A stretch of DNA of 64,000 nt. Source: Lachnospiraceae bacterium (GTDB taxonomy: Bacteria; Bacillota; Clostridia; Lachnospirales; Lachnospiraceae). Below are positions 26,397 through 34,896 of the stretch, in pieces. The position numbers were made by a program, and so were the translations under genes. The stretch is taken from the NCBI GenBank assembly GCA_017621815.1, contig JAGASK010000043.1:1-64000 (forward strand), in the 5' to 3' direction. Position 1 is the stretch's first letter; every line of letters begins with the position of its first letter. The notes beneath the pieces are model-generated. The model was given only the letters and a program-made list of their open reading frames with translations, was not told where the DNA came from and searched no databases.

Positions 26397-26798
26397 ATGG
26401 AAAAAAACGGCTATGTGATTACAAAGAATAACGGTGTTATGGCAGGCGCTGAGGCGAAGGAGTCTGAAATAGTAAGGGAAATCAGCTCTAAGGAAGAACT
26501 GGAGGAGCTTATAGAGAGGATTCCTTTTATACAGACAATTCAGGCGCCGAACAGTAAGGTAAGAAAATCCTTTTATCAGACAGCAATGGAAAAGTATGAC
26601 GATTTGGAATGGGTCAGCATCATAAAGAGTGTACATCTGCGGATGGCAGAAGGGCGGTATGAGCAGTTTGAGGTGGATTATCTTAAAAAGGCAAGGAAAT
26701 TTTTGTATGGCGAAATATCTGTTCAATTTGGAATACCCTTTGAAGGGGTGGAAAAATTCCTGAATGAAACCATAGAAAAACAGCTGAAGGAATTTTAA
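26397..26798 (+). CDS. CarD-like C-terminal domain protein (lacks the RNA polymerase-binding domain)
   Basis: 133 residues. From about residue 30 the protein reads as the all-helical C-terminal domain of CarD/CdnL regulators: SKEELEELIERIPFI, then a helical block ending YLKKARKFLYGEIS and VQFGIPFEGVEKF. The N-terminal ~30 residues are too short for the RID domain. The ATG at 26397 is six bases after AAGGGG. The missing RID half appears as a separate gene just downstream. Confidence 0.7.
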   Translation: MEKNGYVITKNNGVMAGAEAKESEIVREISSKEELEELIERIPFIQTIQAPNSKVRKSFYQTAMEKYDDLEWVSIIKSVHLRMAEGRYEQFEVDYLKKARKFLYGEISVQFGIPFEGVEKFLNETIEKQLKEF

Positions 26799-26813
26799 TG
26801 GAGACTGTGAATT

Positions 26814-27101
26814 ATGTTTCAAAAGAAGGAATATATATTTAACGAGAATATGGGAGTATGTATTGTGGCGGATATTGTAAAGCTGTCTGCCGATAAAAGC
26901 AATCCGGTTCTTTATTATGTACTGCGCCCTCTGAAAAACAAGGAAAAGGTGTCTTATATTCCGGTAGAAAATCATCAGGTGGTCCTGCGCAAACTGATAG
27001 ATCCGGAGGAAGCCCGCCAGAGACTGATGCAGGGAGAAAAACTGGGGATTTTTGAAAAAGAGGAAGTCGAATTTGTTTTAAGGGATGATACGAAAGGATA
27101 A
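26814..27101 (+). CDS. CarD-like RID domain protein (lacks the helical domain)
   Basis: 95 residues. KKEYIFNENMGVCIVADIV, then YYVLRPLKNKEKVSYIPVEN, correspond to the N-terminal RNA polymerase-interacting (tudor) domain of CarD. After about residue 65 a short charged tail replaces the helical DNA-binding domain. It begins 15 bases after the preceding gene, in an order opposite to that of an intact CarD. RNA polymerase binding is inferred from the family. Confidence 0.7.
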   Translation: MFQKKEYIFNENMGVCIVADIVKLSADKSNPVLYYVLRPLKNKEKVSYIPVENHQVVLRKLIDPEEARQRLMQGEKLGIFEKEEVEFVLRDDTKG

Positions 27102-27133
27102 TAAACTGCCTTCTTTAAAGCAGTTTATTATCC
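27096..27133. terminator. Long hairpin at the end of the recA-carD unit
   Basis: A 14-base-pair stem, GGATAATAAACTGC (27096-27109) with GCAGTTTATTATCC (27120-27133), and a ten-base loop. The stop codon of the upstream gene is inside the stem. The T-tract is poor, but it ends a co-directional run before convergent genes. Confidence 0.65.
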
Positions 27134-27252
27134 TTGATTGCGGTATGCGGTTTAGTAAACAGTTCATTGTATTTTATGGATATCAACTCCTTTTTGCTGC
27201 TGTAGTTACAGCATATCATAAGGAAAGGGAAGCTGCTTGATATTTTGAGTAA

Positions 27253-28107
27253 TTACGAAAGGCGTTTTTGGTTGTGCAGGCGCCCCAGCAGCATAAGCAG
27301 CAGACAAAGGAATAAGATGATAATAAAGCATACACTTGTAATAAGTACGGCAAATTCCATAAAGCTGCGGGGGCCGTTTTTATATGCCCTGTTTAAAAAG
27401 GGAATTCCCAGCACAATGAAGAAATACCAGAAAACAGGAGGCAGGCACATACGGATTAGCTGCCGGCAGCAGTCAGAGGATTGCCCGGCCTTTTCCATGC
27501 ATGGTTTTGAAAACCCGGCTTCATCAATAGCTGTTTTGGCAGGTGAGGAAGCTGTCTTTGGCAACGATGATATTTTCAGGGAAAAAGAGTCTGCCAGATG
27601 ATAAATAATCAAAAGAGCCGTAAAGTATACCACTGTTCCTATTAATGTATGAAGCCTGTCCGGGGTCAGAATATGGCTGTAAAACTGCAAATCTTCCAGA
27701 TAAAGGGGAATATAAACAGCCAGAATAATCCGGAGTCCGTTTACGAAAACAGTAATCGGGAAGGAGAAAGCAATGCTTCCCAGTGTCCAGAAAACACCCT
27801 TCATTTTCACGCGGTGCACGAAGGAAAAAACCAACATGGCAATGGTGATTATCATAAACTGGATGCCGCAGCAGGAAGGCGCAATAATATACTTTAAATT
27901 GTGATTTACGTATCCGGTGCCGGAGATATAAGTGAAAGAAATACCGCTTAAGATACTGACCCACCTTGTTGTGGGGGTCAGTATCCATGTAAGCTCATCA
28001 CTTCCTGCTTTGCTGTAAAAGTACTTGAGCGTAAAAATCACAAGAAAACCTGTGAGATAAAATATGAAATTCTGTCTGATAGCTGTTTTTATATTTTTCA
28101 GGTCCAT
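27253..28107 (-). CDS. Exosortase (XrtK-like)
   Basis: 284-residue multi-pass membrane transpeptidase-like enzyme, about seven to eight hydrophobic helices. Exosortase triad: Cys in IAPSCCGIQF (C80), Arg in VNGLRII (R126), His in DRLHTLIG (H153). Exosortases cut PEP-CTERM-type tails. The adjacent upstream gene encodes a secreted VIT/vWA protein with a CEPES-TM-basic tail, so this is a one-enzyme/one-substrate pair. The XrtK label follows my recollection of Firmicutes exosortases and is less sure than the family call. Confidence 0.8.
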   Translation of the reverse strand: MDLKNIKTAIRQNFIFYLTGFLVIFTLKYFYSKAGSDELTWILTPTTRWVSILSGISFTYISGTGYVNHNLKYIIAPSCCGIQFMIITIAMLVFSFVHRVKMKGVFWTLGSIAFSFPITVFVNGLRIILAVYIPLYLEDLQFYSHILTPDRLHTLIGTVVYFTALLIIYHLADSFSLKISSLPKTASSPAKTAIDEAGFSKPCMEKAGQSSDCCRQLIRMCLPPVFWYFFIVLGIPFLNRAYKNGPRSFMEFAVLITSVCFIIILFLCLLLMLLGRLHNQKRLS

Positions 28108-28128
28108 ACGGGCTGCCTTTCATTCATG

Positions 28129-28163
28129 ACAATAGAAAGCTCGCAGAGTGTGCTTTCTATTGT
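28129..28163. repeat. Dispersed palindrome between exosortase and its substrate gene
   Basis: ACAATAGAAAGC (28129-28140) with GCTTTCTATTGT (28152-28163), loop TCGCAGAGTGT. The left arm and loop recur in degenerate form near 36566-36590. Placed between the VIT gene and the exosortase gene, it may also act as a partial terminator, though no T-tract follows on the coding strand. Confidence 0.6.
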
Positions 28164-28179
28164 TTTGCGGCGTATTGGG

Positions 28180-30219
28180 TTAAAGAACCGGATTTGAATT
28201 TTTCTTTTTTCTGCGGTATAAAATCCTGATACCGAGCACGCCTGCCATAAGTGCAATGAGAAGTATGCTTTCAGGTTCGCAGTAAGCTCTGTAACCGCCG
28301 CCTACAGCGAGATTGGAAACCTGAAGAGGCAGCGGCAGCGCCTGGTCCACATCAGTGGCATCAGCTTCGGGATTTCTGATTACATCAATTACGGCAATAA
28401 AGGAGGTATAGGGTGTCATGATGCTGTAGTCAAGTCCGATTTTTGTCACTTCATCTTTTACAGAAGGGTCGTCCTTGCTGTAGCCGTAATCCATAAGTCT
28501 TTCCAGCCGGGTCCGCGCCCACAGATAGCTGACTGCATCATTTTCTTCCACCTTTTTAATTTCAGCAACGGAAAGCTCCTTCGCATAATCCTGATTTCCC
28601 GTTTTTCCGGTGATGTGAATGGTTCCGGAAGGTTCTCCCTTCCATTTCCCGAACAGGACAATAGGTCTTGCGGCAAAAAGGGTAGAGGGGACGGAGGGTT
28701 CCACATCATAGGTTTCAAAGCCGTCAAAAGTGACCTTGATATCGGTCATAAGAGGCGTCTGTATGTAGGTACGGAAACGCTGGGCTGTATCTGCGGCATC
28801 TGCCGAATCTGTTACAATGAAAGACTCTCCAAGTCCCGCTTTGGCAATTCCGCCAATCAGATAATCATTAACCGAACTCCCGATGCCGAAGGAAAAGAAA
28901 CTGGCTTTATCCATATTTTCATTTATAATATCAAAAATATTCTGTTCTCCTGAAATGTAGCCGTCAGAAATCACTACTATGCTACGGGCAATACTTTCAT
29001 CCGTGGGGATGGCAAGGGCATCCTGGAGGGCGGGAGCAAGGGAGGTTCCGCCGTAGCCCTCCTGCTTATCAATGAGCCTGATTGCCTCTTTTATATTTTT
29101 TTCGGTGGCAGGAACGGATTCCGGGGACATCTGGAAGGATGCGCCTGAAAAAAATATGAGGTTAAATTTATCGGTTTCTCTTAAATTGGAAACCAGATCC
29201 TGAATCAGAACCTTGGCAGTATCAAGGGGATAGCCGTTCATGGAGCCGGATACATCCAATACAAAAATATATTCCCGGGGAGGGATATCATCAGTCTCAA
29301 ACCTCTCAGGCGGCTGGATAGAAAGCATAAAATAATTTTCCGTTTCTCCTTTGGTGAGGACAAGCCCGCTTTGTACTTCATCACCGGTCAGTTTATATTT
29401 CAGGATAAAGTCCCTGTTTCCGGCATAATCGGAAGGATTTGCCAGGGTAACTTTGGCTGCGGAATCACTGCTTTTTGAAATATTGATTTCGTGAGACTTA
29501 CAGCCAAGCTCCGTAATGGGAACGCCCGTGGAAAGATTGACAGTGATGTTGTAGGTACCGGGAGGTGTTTCGCCCTCAGGGAGATAAGGAGTTTCCACCC
29601 AGGCATCTGCGCCTGAATTGCCGCTTTCCGAAGGGCTGGCAAAGCGGGGTCCCACTACAGTGGGAAAAATAAATTCATAAATGCCGTCTGTGGGATTAAT
29701 CAGTTCCGTATAGTGAAGTTCAATGCGGGCAGTGTCTCCGGGCATAATGTTTGCCACATCCATGGTAAATACGTTGGGGCGCTGCTGTTCTAAAAGGGAA
29801 GCGCTTTTTCCTTCACTTTTAGCCTCTTCAAATTCCTGCTTGGCTTCTTCTTTTTCCTTAATCTGTGCGGTAACAACGTTATTGCCGATTTCCATTTTCA
29901 TTCCATGGACAGTAACGTTTGAGGAAGCCGGGAAAACATAGCTGGCATTTATGGGATTTTGCCCTTCATTTGCGTAAGTCTGGGTTACATAGGTTTCGGC
30001 AATCACACCGTTTATATTGGTGGTTACGGTAGTATCCTTTAAGGGAAAGCGGTCTGTGGCAGAGTCGGGATTTTGAATCACAAAGTATGGAGCAAGAAGT
30101 TTGTCTGTCTCCTCCGTTTCGTCTTTGCTGTTTTTGGTTTGTGCATAAACAGTGGGCGAAGATACTGTAAAAACAAGTAATGTTAACAGGATGCATAGCC
30201 ATTTTTTTCTCTTTTTCAT
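28180..30219 (-). CDS. Secreted VIT and vWA domain protein with PEP-CTERM-like tail
   Basis: 679 residues. Signal peptide (~1-27, ending TVYAQ), VIT domain (~45-170) of the inter-alpha-trypsin type, then a vWA domain with MIDAS motif DVSGSMNG near 335. The C-terminus is a sorting tail: CEPES, a hydrophobic helix (ILLIALMAGVLGIRILY) and RRKKK. The neighbouring exosortase is its likely processor. vWA domains with MIDAS bind ligands through a metal ion; a surface adhesin role is inferred. Upstream lie four 11-bp-spaced repeats. Confidence 0.85.
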   Translation of the reverse strand: MKKRKKWLCILLTLLVFTVSSPTVYAQTKNSKDETEETDKLLAPYFVIQNPDSATDRFPLKDTTVTTNINGVIAETYVTQTYANEGQNPINASYVFPASSNVTVHGMKMEIGNNVVTAQIKEKEEAKQEFEEAKSEGKSASLLEQQRPNVFTMDVANIMPGDTARIELHYTELINPTDGIYEFIFPTVVGPRFASPSESGNSGADAWVETPYLPEGETPPGTYNITVNLSTGVPITELGCKSHEINISKSSDSAAKVTLANPSDYAGNRDFILKYKLTGDEVQSGLVLTKGETENYFMLSIQPPERFETDDIPPREYIFVLDVSGSMNGYPLDTAKVLIQDLVSNLRETDKFNLIFFSGASFQMSPESVPATEKNIKEAIRLIDKQEGYGGTSLAPALQDALAIPTDESIARSIVVISDGYISGEQNIFDIINENMDKASFFSFGIGSSVNDYLIGGIAKAGLGESFIVTDSADAADTAQRFRTYIQTPLMTDIKVTFDGFETYDVEPSVPSTLFAARPIVLFGKWKGEPSGTIHITGKTGNQDYAKELSVAEIKKVEENDAVSYLWARTRLERLMDYGYSKDDPSVKDEVTKIGLDYSIMTPYTSFIAVIDVIRNPEADATDVDQALPLPLQVSNLAVGGGYRAYCEPESILLIALMAGVLGIRILYRRKKKNSNPVL

Positions 30220-30269
30220 AATTTTTTACCTCATTTGTTTTTTCGATATCATTAAGTTACAATGCGGTT

Positions 30270-30308
30270 GCATCAAAATAGCATCAAAGTTGTATCATTT
30301 TTGCATCA
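30270..30308. promoter_or_regulatory. Four hexamer direct repeats at 11-bp spacing (operator)
   Basis: GCATCA at 30270-30275, 30281-30286, GTATCA at 30292-30297 and GCATCA at 30303-30308. On the minus strand these are TGATGC/TGATAC units. The period is exactly 11 bp, the pattern of OmpR/PhoP-type tandem sites. They lie between the divergent VIT/vWA gene and lipoprotein gene, so either or both may be controlled. No OmpR-type regulator is encoded nearby. Confidence 0.7.
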
Positions 30309-30428
30309 TTTTAAAAATTTTTTGGAGTTTTAAAGCTGAAACGGCCATAAAAAACGTGCTGTGAAACGTATCTGAGTCAAGAGCAGGGAACGGTTTGGAG
30401 TGATATGCGGAAAGGAAAAGGTGAGAAT

Positions 30429-31322
30429 ATGAAAAGATGGATTCCAGTACTTGGTTTGATTTTATGTCTGAATTTATTTGCCGGATGCGCCGGGGAAAGC
30501 AGTGCGGAAACAAATACGGCGGAAGGCGGCGGGAGCATCATTATGGAACAGGAAAGGGGCAGCAGTGATGTCAGCCATACGGACGGTGAAGAGTCGGCAG
30601 CAGAACCGGCTGCAGCACAGGAGGAAACCAGTATAACTTGCCGTGTGATTTACGCAGGGGATTTGGCTGATAAAGATAATGGCATGCTGCTGCTTGCGAA
30701 GGAAGATGGAAATTCAGGAGATGTTTACCGGGTGGGATTAAGCAGTGTTTCGGTAATTGGTGAAAACGGAAATGAAATATCCGGTGATGAAATAAAGAGC
30801 GGAAGTATGCTTGAAGTTGTTTTTAATGGCAATATCGAAGAAACCTTTCCGGCAGAGCTTGGAGGAGTGACTGAAATCAGAGTAAGGGAAGGGGAATTTG
30901 ATGATTTATGCAATTTGTATCTTAACGTGCTGGAGGACCTTTGGGAAGTGGATAGCGGGTTAAACAGCGATATTACTATGGCAGGAATGGATTTGTCCGG
31001 AACAAGTCTTTCTCCGGCAGAGCAGTCGGCTGTTTCATGGCATTTCGGTGAGATTCATGGACTGGAGATGATTCAGGGAACCTTTGAAGAACTAAGAGAA
31101 TGGGGTTACATTGATAAAGATGAGCTTTACTTTGAGGACGGCTGTCTTTTTTCCATTACTGAAAAAGGAACAGAAGAAAAAGAAGGTGAAAGGGAAATTA
31201 CCTTTGAAGCTGAAAAATGGCGTTCGGGATTGGGAGCATATTACTTTTTGGACTGCACAAGCAGACAGAATAAAACCGGTCAGTGGGAAATGTATGAGAG
31301 AGGGGCAGATGCGATTGCCTGA
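30429..31322 (+). CDS. Lipoprotein, DUF3221/OB-like
   Basis: 297-residue lipoprotein with lipobox LFAGC (cleavage before C20). A serine/glutamate-rich linker follows, then a beta-rich region (VIYAGDLADKDNGMLLLA, EVVFNGNIEETFPAELGG) resembling OB-fold DUF3221 domains, and a helical C-terminal part. The start is the ATG at 30429 after AAGGTGAG; a GTG/ATG upstream would put charged residues before the signal peptide. Function unknown. Confidence 0.75.
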   Translation: MKRWIPVLGLILCLNLFAGCAGESSAETNTAEGGGSIIMEQERGSSDVSHTDGEESAAEPAAAQEETSITCRVIYAGDLADKDNGMLLLAKEDGNSGDVYRVGLSSVSVIGENGNEISGDEIKSGSMLEVVFNGNIEETFPAELGGVTEIRVREGEFDDLCNLYLNVLEDLWEVDSGLNSDITMAGMDLSGTSLSPAEQSAVSWHFGEIHGLEMIQGTFEELREWGYIDKDELYFEDGCLFSITEKGTEEKEGEREITFEAEKWRSGLGAYYFLDCTSRQNKTGQWEMYERGADAIA

Positions 31323-31347
31323 TTTAACAATGAAACAGGTAAAGATA

Positions 31348-31379
31348 ACAGGCGGGCAGAACTTTCACCCGCCTGTATT
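31348..31379. terminator. Terminator between convergent genes
   Basis: ACAGGCGGG (31348-31356) with CCCGCCTGT (31368-31376), an 11-base loop, then ATTTGT. Serves the lipoprotein on the plus strand and possibly the ABC permease on the minus strand. Confidence 0.65.
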
Positions 31380-31423
31380 TGTCATTATGTCTTGAAGCGT
31401 CTTTTCAGCAACAGCGGTTATGT

Positions 31424-32386
31424 TTAGTTTGCCCTGATTTCCTGACGCATGAAAAAAACATAGGAAATGGCAAACATAATCAACATCAGCGCACACAATG
31501 CCGTCAGGTGCGGCCAAACTAAAAGAAGGCTCTGTCCCAGCGACAGGTATCCGGAAAGCGCACCTGACAGCTGAGTAACGGTAACTGCGTTAATGGAACG
31601 GATGCTGGGGCTTAAAATTGTGGAGGCCGCTTCACTGAACAGATAATAAGGAGATAGTCTGTTTAGATTTAGCTCACAATTATAGTTATTTAATTGATTG
31701 AACATTCCTTCGTAATTGTCCAATGGATAAATGGCATCTGCAATTATTCCTGCAAGAAGACTGACAAAAATTGCAGAAAACAGCCACACAGCAATAGTTG
31801 CCAGGGCGGAGGTGGCTGCATGTCGGCAGACGGTGGAAAAAAGAATGGATAAAGCAAGCCAGAAGGCGATGTAGATTATGGCAAAGCACAGATATACAAA
31901 CAGCCTTCCCAGCTCTTCAGCCTCCGGAGGAATGCCGATTTGCAAAAATCCCACTGCACCAATCAGAATTCCGGAGGCAAATATCATTATAACGATGATA
32001 AAACAGCCTGCCAGAAATTTTCCGATAATAATGTTATCTCTGTAAACAGGCTGTGAAACCAGGCGGTTCAGTGTCCCCTCAGAACGTTCATTGTTAATGG
32101 CGTCAAAGCCCATAATCAGCCCGATAAAGGGTCCAAGCAGCGCCAGAAACGTATTGTAAGAGGGAATGGAATTAGCGCTTACAGTAAACAGCTTCAAAAA
32201 GATAAAGGAAGCATTTTCTTCCACGGAATCGGATATTCCGGATAATGCTGCATACAGCCCGGAAATAGTTATAATTATCATGAACAGAATAAGCAACAGC
32301 ATCCTTTTGCTGTTGATGAAATCAGCAACTTCTTTTTCAAACAGAACCTTAAGCCCGTGATATTTTTTTCCTTTTGCTGCCTGCAT
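31424..32386 (-). CDS. ABC-2 family transporter permease
   Basis: 320 residues with about six membrane segments and a large extracellular loop between the first two, as in ABC-2/NatB-type permeases. The start is the ATG at 32386 after AGGTGAG, overlapping the end of the ATPase gene by 38 bases, so the pair is translationally coupled. A longer frame from 32539 would lie inside the ATPase gene. Substrate unknown. Confidence 0.85.
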   Translation of the reverse strand: MQAAKGKKYHGLKVLFEKEVADFINSKRMLLLILFMIIITISGLYAALSGISDSVEENASFIFLKLFTVSANSIPSYNTFLALLGPFIGLIMGFDAINNERSEGTLNRLVSQPVYRDNIIIGKFLAGCFIIVIMIFASGILIGAVGFLQIGIPPEAEELGRLFVYLCFAIIYIAFWLALSILFSTVCRHAATSALATIAVWLFSAIFVSLLAGIIADAIYPLDNYEGMFNQLNNYNCELNLNRLSPYYLFSEAASTILSPSIRSINAVTVTQLSGALSGYLSLGQSLLLVWPHLTALCALMLIMFAISYVFFMRQEIRAN

Positions 32387-33356
32387 CTGTCTCACCTGCC
32401 TTTTCAAAATATTGTCGGTAAATTTCATCCAGGTCGCTGCCTGCCGGACGAAGAAGCATAATAGTATAGCCGTTTTCCATAAGCAGCTTTGAAAGTTTAC
32501 GCCGGATATCATAGCCTGACCTGATAACATAATATTCATTTTGTTTCTGCAATTCCAGAATGCCTTCCATATTATCCAGAAGATTTTTAAGTTTTACATT
32601 TTCAGGATATACGGACAATTCGATAGTATTGACCCCGCCATTGTTGATTTGCTGACCCAACTCTTCCAGCGTGCCGTGTGCCACAAGCTTTCCTTTGACG
32701 AAAATACCCATTCTGTCGCATACTTTTTGTATCTGATATAATTGATGGGAAGAAATCAGAAGCGTCCGCCCGTCTTTTTCTGCCAGTTCCCGAATCAGCG
32801 CCATCAGTTCACGTATACCTTCGGGGTCAATGCCGAGAGTTGGCTCGTCCATAATGATTACCTGGGGATTCTTCATTAGTACATCCGCAATGCCAAGCCG
32901 CTGTCTCATGCCCCGGGAATAAGTCTGCGTTTTTTTGTCCGCTGCTTTTGCCATTCCGACCCTGTTTAGCAGCCTGTCGATCTGTTCTTCCAAAGAAGAG
33001 CCGTCCAGTCCGTTCAATTTGCCGATAAAGCGCAGATTTTCCCTGCCCGTCATGTCAGGATAAAAGCCGACATTGTCAGGAAGGTAACCAACCTGTTTTT
33101 TAACTTCCAGGGAATTTTTGGTGCAGTCAATTTTGTTAATAAAAGCCTGTCCTGCATCCGGTTCCGTAAGACCAAGAAGCATCAGTGTGGTTGTGGTTTT
33201 TCCGGCGCCGTTTGGTCCGAGCAGGCCGAAAACTTCTCCCTTTTTTATTTTCAGATTCAGATTATCTACGGCTATCGTATCTTTATATCGCTTAGTCAGA
33301 CCCTTAGTTAAGATGATGCTTTCATCGCTTTGAGTCAAAGTATCCTGTACGCTCAT
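32349..33356 (-). CDS. ABC transporter ATP-binding protein
   Basis: 335 residues. Walker A GPNGAGKTT, signature YSRGMRQR, Walker B VIIMDEP, and the switch His in SSHQLYQ. The family is that of NatA/CcmA-type ATPases. It sits between a NEW3-domain protein gene and the permease gene, all on the minus strand with tiny gaps (3 bases before, overlap after), a three-gene operon probably exporting or assembling an envelope component. Confidence 0.93.
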   Translation of the reverse strand: MSVQDTLTQSDESIILTKGLTKRYKDTIAVDNLNLKIKKGEVFGLLGPNGAGKTTTTLMLLGLTEPDAGQAFINKIDCTKNSLEVKKQVGYLPDNVGFYPDMTGRENLRFIGKLNGLDGSSLEEQIDRLLNRVGMAKAADKKTQTYSRGMRQRLGIADVLMKNPQVIIMDEPTLGIDPEGIRELMALIRELAEKDGRTLLISSHQLYQIQKVCDRMGIFVKGKLVAHGTLEELGQQINNGGVNTIELSVYPENVKLKNLLDNMEGILELQKQNEYYVIRSGYDIRRKLSKLLMENGYTIMLLRPAGSDLDEIYRQYFEKAGETDAGSKRKKISRA

Positions 33357-33359
33357 TTC

Positions 33360-34559
33360 CTACCTCCTGCCGTATTTTCTTGTAATATACCATAGGCCTG
33401 TCAGAACTCCGATAATGATGAGTACGGCCACAATGCCCCAGACAGTCTGGGTCTTTACGGTAATACGGAACTGGACAGAAGCAGACTGGTCCGAGGTATC
33501 GGCATTGATATAAGTGACATAATCACCTGTCAGGGCATCGGAGTCCGGTTTGATGGTTGCCTTAATTTCTTTGGTGGCACCGGCTTCCAGAGTATCAATG
33601 GTAGATTCGTTAAAGGTAACCTCCCATCCGGTAGGCGCATTAGAGGTAAGGTTTATGTTTTCCAAATCAATGTTTCCGCTGTTGGTCAGCCGCAGGGTAA
33701 CGCTGGATTCCTTATTGGCATTGGCATCCAGGCTTAAACGTCCGTCCGAGGTGGAAAGTTCCAAATCGTAGGTGCCAAGGATTTTCACATTCAATGCGGT
33801 CTGCATGGTTTCCTTTGCGGAGACAGCAGAGCATTTGATTTCATATTCACCTGCTTCTACTTTTTCAGGCGGAGTAACTGTAATGGTAATTCCCTGGCTG
33901 TTTCCTGACTCAATATCAATGCTGGAAACCTGTGTACTGTCACTGCTGGACTTAAAAGCCACCTGCCAGCCTGAAGGTGCATCATAAGAAAAACTGTAAG
34001 TCTGATCGGTCAGCGTGTTGTTGACAATGGTAGTGGAATATGTAAAAGAAGTGCCAGACACACCTTCCTGCCGGGGATATTCTACAGTGAAATTACTTTC
34101 CCCGGATTCAAGCTCACTAATATTTAAGGTGATAGGCAGGGTATCTTCCTGTCCTTCATCAGTGGAGGCTTTTAAAATTATTTCATATTGTCCTTCAGGT
34201 GTTTCTTTGGGAACAGTTATCTGAAAGGAAGCAATGGCATTTTCACTGCGCTGGCTTGCATGGACTCTGTTTACTTCGTAACTGTCACGTTTAAAAAATC
34301 CGGTAAAACCTTCCGGCATGGATTCGATAGACAGGTTTACATCACTTTCATTCTGTAATGTGTTTGACACATATAAATTGAACGATAAAGATTCTCCCGC
34401 TGTTGTATTGATACCGGAGCTGTCCGTATACAGGGTCAGCCCTTCGGCAGCTTTAACGGAAAAGGTGTTTATAAAGAATATAAACAATACTGCAGCAACG
34501 GTTCCAAGGATTAAAAAAAGCCTTTTTAAATTGGTGGTAACATAAATTTTTTTGTACAT
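33360..34559 (-). CDS. Secreted/membrane NEW3-domain (COG1470-like) protein
   Basis: 399 residues: signal peptide/anchor (~12-38), repeated beta-sandwich NEW3/CARDB-type domains of about 100 residues (motifs of the form GESLSFNLYVSN, TGFFKR, APSGWQVAF, APTGWEVTF), a C-terminal membrane helix (~373-392) and basic tail. Such proteins often accompany ABC-2 transporters in clostridia. Extracellular, probably tethered at both ends or only the C-terminus after signal cleavage. Function unknown. Confidence 0.8.
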   Translation of the reverse strand: MYKKIYVTTNLKRLFLILGTVAAVLFIFFINTFSVKAAEGLTLYTDSSGINTTAGESLSFNLYVSNTLQNESDVNLSIESMPEGFTGFFKRDSYEVNRVHASQRSENAIASFQITVPKETPEGQYEIILKASTDEGQEDTLPITLNISELESGESNFTVEYPRQEGVSGTSFTYSTTIVNNTLTDQTYSFSYDAPSGWQVAFKSSSDSTQVSSIDIESGNSQGITITVTPPEKVEAGEYEIKCSAVSAKETMQTALNVKILGTYDLELSTSDGRLSLDANANKESSVTLRLTNSGNIDLENINLTSNAPTGWEVTFNESTIDTLEAGATKEIKATIKPDSDALTGDYVTYINADTSDQSASVQFRITVKTQTVWGIVAVLIIIGVLTGLWYITRKYGRR

Positions 34560-34863
34560 CTTTGATTCTCCTTTTTGTATTTATTGTGATAGTTGACCGC
34601 CCAATACTGACGTGTGTTCCCGCCTCATTTTTCTTTTTTATAAGCATAGCGTTATTTTTTGAAATTTTAATGTTCTCTTAATGAAAAATGTGTGATTTTG
34701 GAAATAACAAATATTTTTTAAATTATATACAGTCCGGCAACTTATGAATGGTATGGCTGAACGGTTACTTTTGGAAATTGATTATGTATGCAGCTCTGAA
34801 AGGTAAAAATAATTCGCACAAAATTTAGAGGATTAACTGCGGACTCGAAGCAGATAGAGTAAA
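34560..34863. promoter_or_regulatory. Intergenic region with 11-bp-spaced repeats before the NEW3-ABC operon
   Basis: TTAAT occurs at 34667-34671 and 34678-34682, exactly 11 bp apart; on the minus strand this reads as ATTAA repeated, in an OmpR-family-like arrangement upstream of a TTATAA -10-like box near 34637-34642. The right part (34690-34863) holds no visible gene, hairpin or clear terminal repeat of the downstream transposase. Confidence 0.4.
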
Positions 34864-34896
34864 ATGAAAGAAAAACTTTATCGCAAAGGAGTCCCT

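Noticed and set aside
27245-27601. 118-codon frame on the plus strand
   Set aside because: Antisense to the exosortase gene, which has all expected motifs; composition is that of an opposite-strand shadow.
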